A stretch of 64,000 bases of DNA from Evansella vedderi. GTDB lineage: Bacteria; Bacillota; Bacilli; Bacillales; Salisediminibacteriaceae. Below the pieces are notes generated by a model. It was not told the origin of the DNA, searched no databases, and worked only from the letters and a program-made list of their open reading frames with translations. Shown piece by piece: positions 61,124 to 64,000 of the stretch; position 1 is the first letter of the stretch; every line of letters begins with the position of its first letter. The stretch spans positions 151,784-215,783 of the forward strand of contig NZ_JAUSUG010000007.1 of assembly GCF_030813435.1 (NCBI RefSeq). The letters are read 5' to 3'. The translations under genes and the position numbers were made by a program.

Positions 61124-62869
61124 TTAAATATGTTTAAATTGGACGACATCAAAGAGGCCTGTGTCTGTCAGTTTTAAATCCGGAATAACTGGGAGGCTTA
61201 GGAACGATAAAGTTAGAAATTGATTAAACCCTGTGTTTGGACTAATTTCGTGTAAAGCATCATGCAAGGCTTGGAGCTCATTGTTTACCGTTTCATAATC
61301 TTTCTTAGAAATAAGTCCGGCTATTTCTAATGGAATGGAACCGATCGCTTTTCCCTCCTTTATAACCACAAGTCCACCCTTCATCTTGTTAATTTCTGAA
61401 ATGGCTTTTAGCATATCTTTGTCGTTTGTACCTGCAACTATAAGATTGTGGGAGTCGTGAGCTACGGTGGTAGCTATGGCTCCTTTTTTTAATCCTAAAC
61501 CTTTAACAATTCCCAAACCGATGTTTCCTGTCCTTTTATGGCGCTCGATTACCGCCATTTTACACTGGTCTTTCTGGATCGAAGCTATGAAATGACCTTC
61601 TGCCGTTATTTCCACTTTTTCTAGTAGCTTTTTCGTAATGATTTGGTTTGGAATAATCCCGATCATGATTGCTTTGTTAGGATCTTTTATTGGGATTTGA
61701 AGATGTTTTTCCGTTATTTCAGGCAAAATCACTGTATTGGTTAATGCTGTACTTGTTGATGGTTGCATATTAACTTTTTGCAGAAGCTTTCCATTTTCTG
61801 CAATGATCTTTCCTTCCTTTAGTACCTTAAGAATCTTTATTTTTTTCAAGTCATCTAAAAAGACCATGTCTGCGGCGTAGCCTGGGGCGATGGCGCCTTT
61901 GGTGTTTAGTTCGTAGCATTCTGCTGCGTTTAGGGTGGCCATTTGGATGGCGATGATTGGGTCTAGGCCTTGTTTGATGGCTAGGCGGATGTTATGGTTG
62001 ATGCTTCCTTCGTTCATTAAATCGTCTAGATGTTTGTCGTCGGTGCAGAAGAAGCAGCGTCTCGAATTTCCTTTGTGGACGACTGGGATGAGTGCTTCTA
62101 GGTTTTTTGCGGTGGAACCTTCACGGATCATGATGTACATTCCTCTGCGGAGGCGTTCCTTCGCTTCTTCGGCTGTGATGCATTCGTGATCCGTTTTAAT
62201 GCTTGCTGCTCGGTAAATGTTAATTCCATGGAGGTCTAATCCGGCTGCATGTCCGTCGATGTTATTTGTGTGATTTGCTGCTGTTATGAGCTTGTGGATC
62301 ATTTGTTCGTCGTTGTTCCTAACGGCAGGGAAATCCATTACTTCTGCTAGTCCTATTACTTTTGGATGGGAAAATAATGGTTCCAGATCGTTTGCTTTTA
62401 GTACAGCTCCGGCATTTTCGAAGGATGTAGCTGGTACACTGGATGGAAGCATAAAAAAGATATCGAGAAGGGTATTCTCTGCGTCTTGAAGCATAAATTG
62501 TATGCCTTTGGAACCTGATACGTTGGCGATCTCGTGTGGATCAGTAATGACTGTTGTTACTCCATGTGGGAGGACGACTTTGGCGAACTCTGTTGGTGTG
62601 ACCATGGAAGATTCAATATGTACGTGGCCATCTATAAAGCCTGGTGCGATATAGCTGCCATTAGCATCTATGATATGATTCCCTTCGTATGGACCTGGGC
62701 CGATTGCTGCTATGGTACCATCGACAATAGCAATTTGATTATGGTCGAGTATTTCTAGATTGAATATATCAATGATTTTACCATTCTTTATAACGAGATC
62801 AGCTGGGTGGTTTCGTCCAGCAACAGCTATTCTTCTTCGGAGTTGTTCTATTGTAGTTGTTCCTTTCAT
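61124..62869 (-). CDS. adeC: Adenine deaminase
   Basis: 581 residues. An amidohydrolase with metal ligands in GFIDGHVHIESSM (~77-89), the ITDPHEIANVSG segment, NIDGHAAGL and the FCTDDKHLDDL motif (Asp). The C-terminal adenine-deaminase domain includes VAHDSHNLIVAGTN. It converts adenine to hypoxanthine in purine salvage. GGAG lies ~8 nt before the ATG. I searched the 5' region for a purine riboswitch and saw none. The middle of the gene (about 61870-62330) has more G and T on the plus strand than the flanks. Confidence 0.94.
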   Translation of the reverse strand: MKGTTTIEQLRRRIAVAGRNHPADLVIKNGKIIDIFNLEILDHNQIAIVDGTIAAIGPGPYEGNHIIDANGSYIAPGFIDGHVHIESSMVTPTEFAKVVLPHGVTTVITDPHEIANVSGSKGIQFMLQDAENTLLDIFFMLPSSVPATSFENAGAVLKANDLEPLFSHPKVIGLAEVMDFPAVRNNDEQMIHKLITAANHTNNIDGHAAGLDLHGINIYRAASIKTDHECITAEEAKERLRRGMYIMIREGSTAKNLEALIPVVHKGNSRRCFFCTDDKHLDDLMNEGSINHNIRLAIKQGLDPIIAIQMATLNAAECYELNTKGAIAPGYAADMVFLDDLKKIKILKVLKEGKIIAENGKLLQKVNMQPSTSTALTNTVILPEITEKHLQIPIKDPNKAIMIGIIPNQIITKKLLEKVEITAEGHFIASIQKDQCKMAVIERHKRTGNIGLGIVKGLGLKKGAIATTVAHDSHNLIVAGTNDKDMLKAISEINKMKGGLVVIKEGKAIGSIPLEIAGLISKKDYETVNNELQALHDALHEISPNTGFNQFLTLSFLSLPVIPDLKLTDTGLFDVVQFKHI

Positions 62870-63335
62870 AATATTGTCTCCTTTTTATCATTATTTAGAG
62901 AAGCTAGTTTATTTAATGGAAAGATTGTATATTAGTTCATTATTTTAAGGAAGTGAGGGATGAAGGTCAACATGTATGTAAGGTTCTATTCCATTAATAG
63001 TAAATTTTATTTTTATCCCTTATTAAATAATATCTAAAACAGTTTAATGAAAATAATAGGTTATTACTTGAAATTTTTTTCTTCTATTATATATTCTTCC
63101 CTTCTCGTTAGTAAAAAAATGTTTGATTTCTGTTGAAATAGATGAAAAAATAAGTTCCCAATAAAATGATTGTCCTTATCCAAAAGGTACATCCTTTGTA
63201 AATGGCTATAAAGTATAATTAATTTCCATAATTTAGTCATTGCAGATTCTTTGTTAAATTGTTATATTATTTATCCAAGTATCCAAGGTCGTTAACACAA
63301 CAAAACATTGCTTAACAAAATGTTTTTAAAAGTTG
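62870..63335. other. Intergenic region upstream of the rRNA operon
   Basis: AT-rich, no gene. It contains the adeC promoter region (not resolved) and probable upstream-element sequence (A/T tracts at 63240-63330) for the rRNA promoters. Confidence 0.5.
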
Positions 63336-63364
63336 TTGACTTTGGTGTTGGAAAATGATAAGAT
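63336..63364 (+). promoter_or_regulatory. rrn promoter P1
   Basis: -35 TTGACT (63336-63341), 17-bp spacer, -10 TAAGAT (63359-63364), preceded by A/T tracts. Confidence 0.75.
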
Positions 63365-63412
63365 TATTTTTGTCGCTAAAAACGACCGATAAAAATACTT
63401 CGAAAAAAGTTG

Positions 63413-63441
63413 TTGACAGCAAAATGTTATTTTGATATAAT
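63413..63441 (+). promoter_or_regulatory. rrn promoter P2 (perfect consensus)
   Basis: -35 TTGACA (63413-63418), 17-bp spacer, -10 TATAAT (63436-63441). Tandem with P1, 77 bp apart, the usual arrangement of Bacillus rRNA operons. Confidence 0.9.
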
Positions 63442-63480
63442 ATAAGAGTTGTCACTGAAACAACAAACTGAAATTTTGAC

Positions 63481-63495
63481 CTTTGAAAACTAAAC
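63481..63495 (+). promoter_or_regulatory. rRNA leader boxA-like antitermination element
   Basis: CTTTGAAAACTAAAC is the conserved leader motif of Bacillaceae rRNA operons. It is followed by a nested processing stem (GGGATAT 63513-63519 with ATATCCC 63547-63553, inner GTCGTA/TACGAC). Confidence 0.7.
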
Positions 63496-63616
63496 AAAAA
63501 GCCAAGCGAAGTGGGATATGGACGTCGTATTTATACGACAGATCAAATATCCCGTCAATGAATTTTTAAATTAGCCAGTTTAACTGGTTTTGATGTCAGA
63601 ACATCAAGCTCAACAC

Positions 63617-64000
63617 TTTATTGGAGAGTTTGATCCTGGCTCAGGACGAACGCTGGCGGCGTGCCTAATACATGCAAGTCGAGCGGATCAATTAAGAGCT
63701 TGCTCTTATGAGATCAGCGGCGGACGGGTGAGTAACACGTGGGCAACCTGCCTTACAGACTGGGATAACTCCGGGAAACCGGAGCTAATACCGGATGACC
63801 AATTGGACCGCATGGTCCGATTGTAAAAGTTGGGATTTATCCTAACACTGTGAGATGGGCCCGCGGCGCATTAGCTAGTTGGTGGGGTAACGGCCTACCA
63901 AGGCGACGATGCGTAGCCGACCTGAGAGGGTGATCGGCCACACTGGAACTGAGACACGGTCCAGACTCCTACGGGAGGCAGCAGTAGGGAATCATCCGCA
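63617..64000 (+). rRNA. rrs: 16S ribosomal RNA, 5' part (runs off the window)
   Basis: Begins TTTATTGGAGAGTTTGATCC and contains the universal primer region, ACATGCAAGTCGAGCGG, GCGGCGGACGGGTGAGTAAC and ACTCCTACGGGAGGCAGCAG. 384 nt are present. The V1-V2 sequence is Bacillaceae-like. Frames on top of it are not genes. Confidence 0.98.

Noticed and set aside
62870..63000. Purine riboswitch upstream of adeC
   Set aside because: No conserved junction or loop motifs of the purine aptamer were found in the leader.
63312..63826. Frames across the rRNA promoters and 16S rRNA (61 and 78 codons)
   Set aside because: They lie on rRNA operon sequence and are chance frames.

Overview
The window is AT-rich Firmicutes DNA from a spore-forming Bacillaceae member. 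The evidence is strong AGGAGG-type ribosome binding sites, frequent TTG and GTG starts, sporulation and germination genes (spoIID, a SpoVAF-like GerA-family protein, a Cse60-like protein, a KinB-like kinase), and a 16S rRNA gene beginning at 63617 with a Bacillaceae-type 5' end. The genus cannot be fixed from this sequence. NhaC-type and MATE transporters and a ba3-type oxidase would suit a salt- or alkali-tolerant aerobe, but that is inference.

Layout. 0-5.5 kb: N-terminus of a secreted subtilisin-like protease, a secreted small protein, a coiled-coil membrane protein, an intracellular endo-arabinanase and five very small hydrophilic proteins. 5.6-14 kb: sensor kinase, S9 peptidase, class A PBP and an APH-fold kinase. 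14-17 kb: convergent GH105 and GH10 genes, each with a cre-like operator at the same place relative to its promoter. 17-22.4 kb: a ba3 cytochrome oxidase block (Sco, subunits I, II and a small subunit, haem O synthase). 22.5-26 kb: patatin-like lipase, SDR protein and a secreted arabinanase lipoprotein. 26-48 kb: a patchwork of intact genes (murA, SpoVAF-like, spoIID, transporters, prolyl hydroxylase) and an unusually dense set of broken genes. The broken set includes two genes interrupted only by an in-frame stop, a K+ channel with two frameshifts, an ECF sigma/anti-sigma pair and several fragments. This stretch also holds a 218-bp MITE with an 8-bp target duplication, a 21-bp-period repeat array and an orphan SigI C-terminal domain. 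48-57 kb: acetyltransferase, YkyB-like protein, phytoene/squalene synthase, NhaC antiporter, 3D-domain wall protein and MATE pump. 57.5-59.7 kb: a self-contained MarR regulon (AzoR, FAD oxidoreductase, MarR) with five matching operators. 59.7-64 kb: amine oxidase, adenine deaminase, then tandem rRNA promoters and the 5' end of 16S rRNA.

How the genes work together. Four dispersed glycoside hydrolases act on plant cell-wall polymers: arabinan outside and inside the cell, unsaturated rhamnogalacturonan oligomers, and short xylan fragments. Carbon catabolite control is visible at two of them. I found no CRISPR array, tRNA, complete IS or prophage, and no convincing novel multi-gene system. The most interesting signals are the MarR operator set, the orphan SigI domain, the decaying sigma locus next to a MITE, and the 21-bp repeat.
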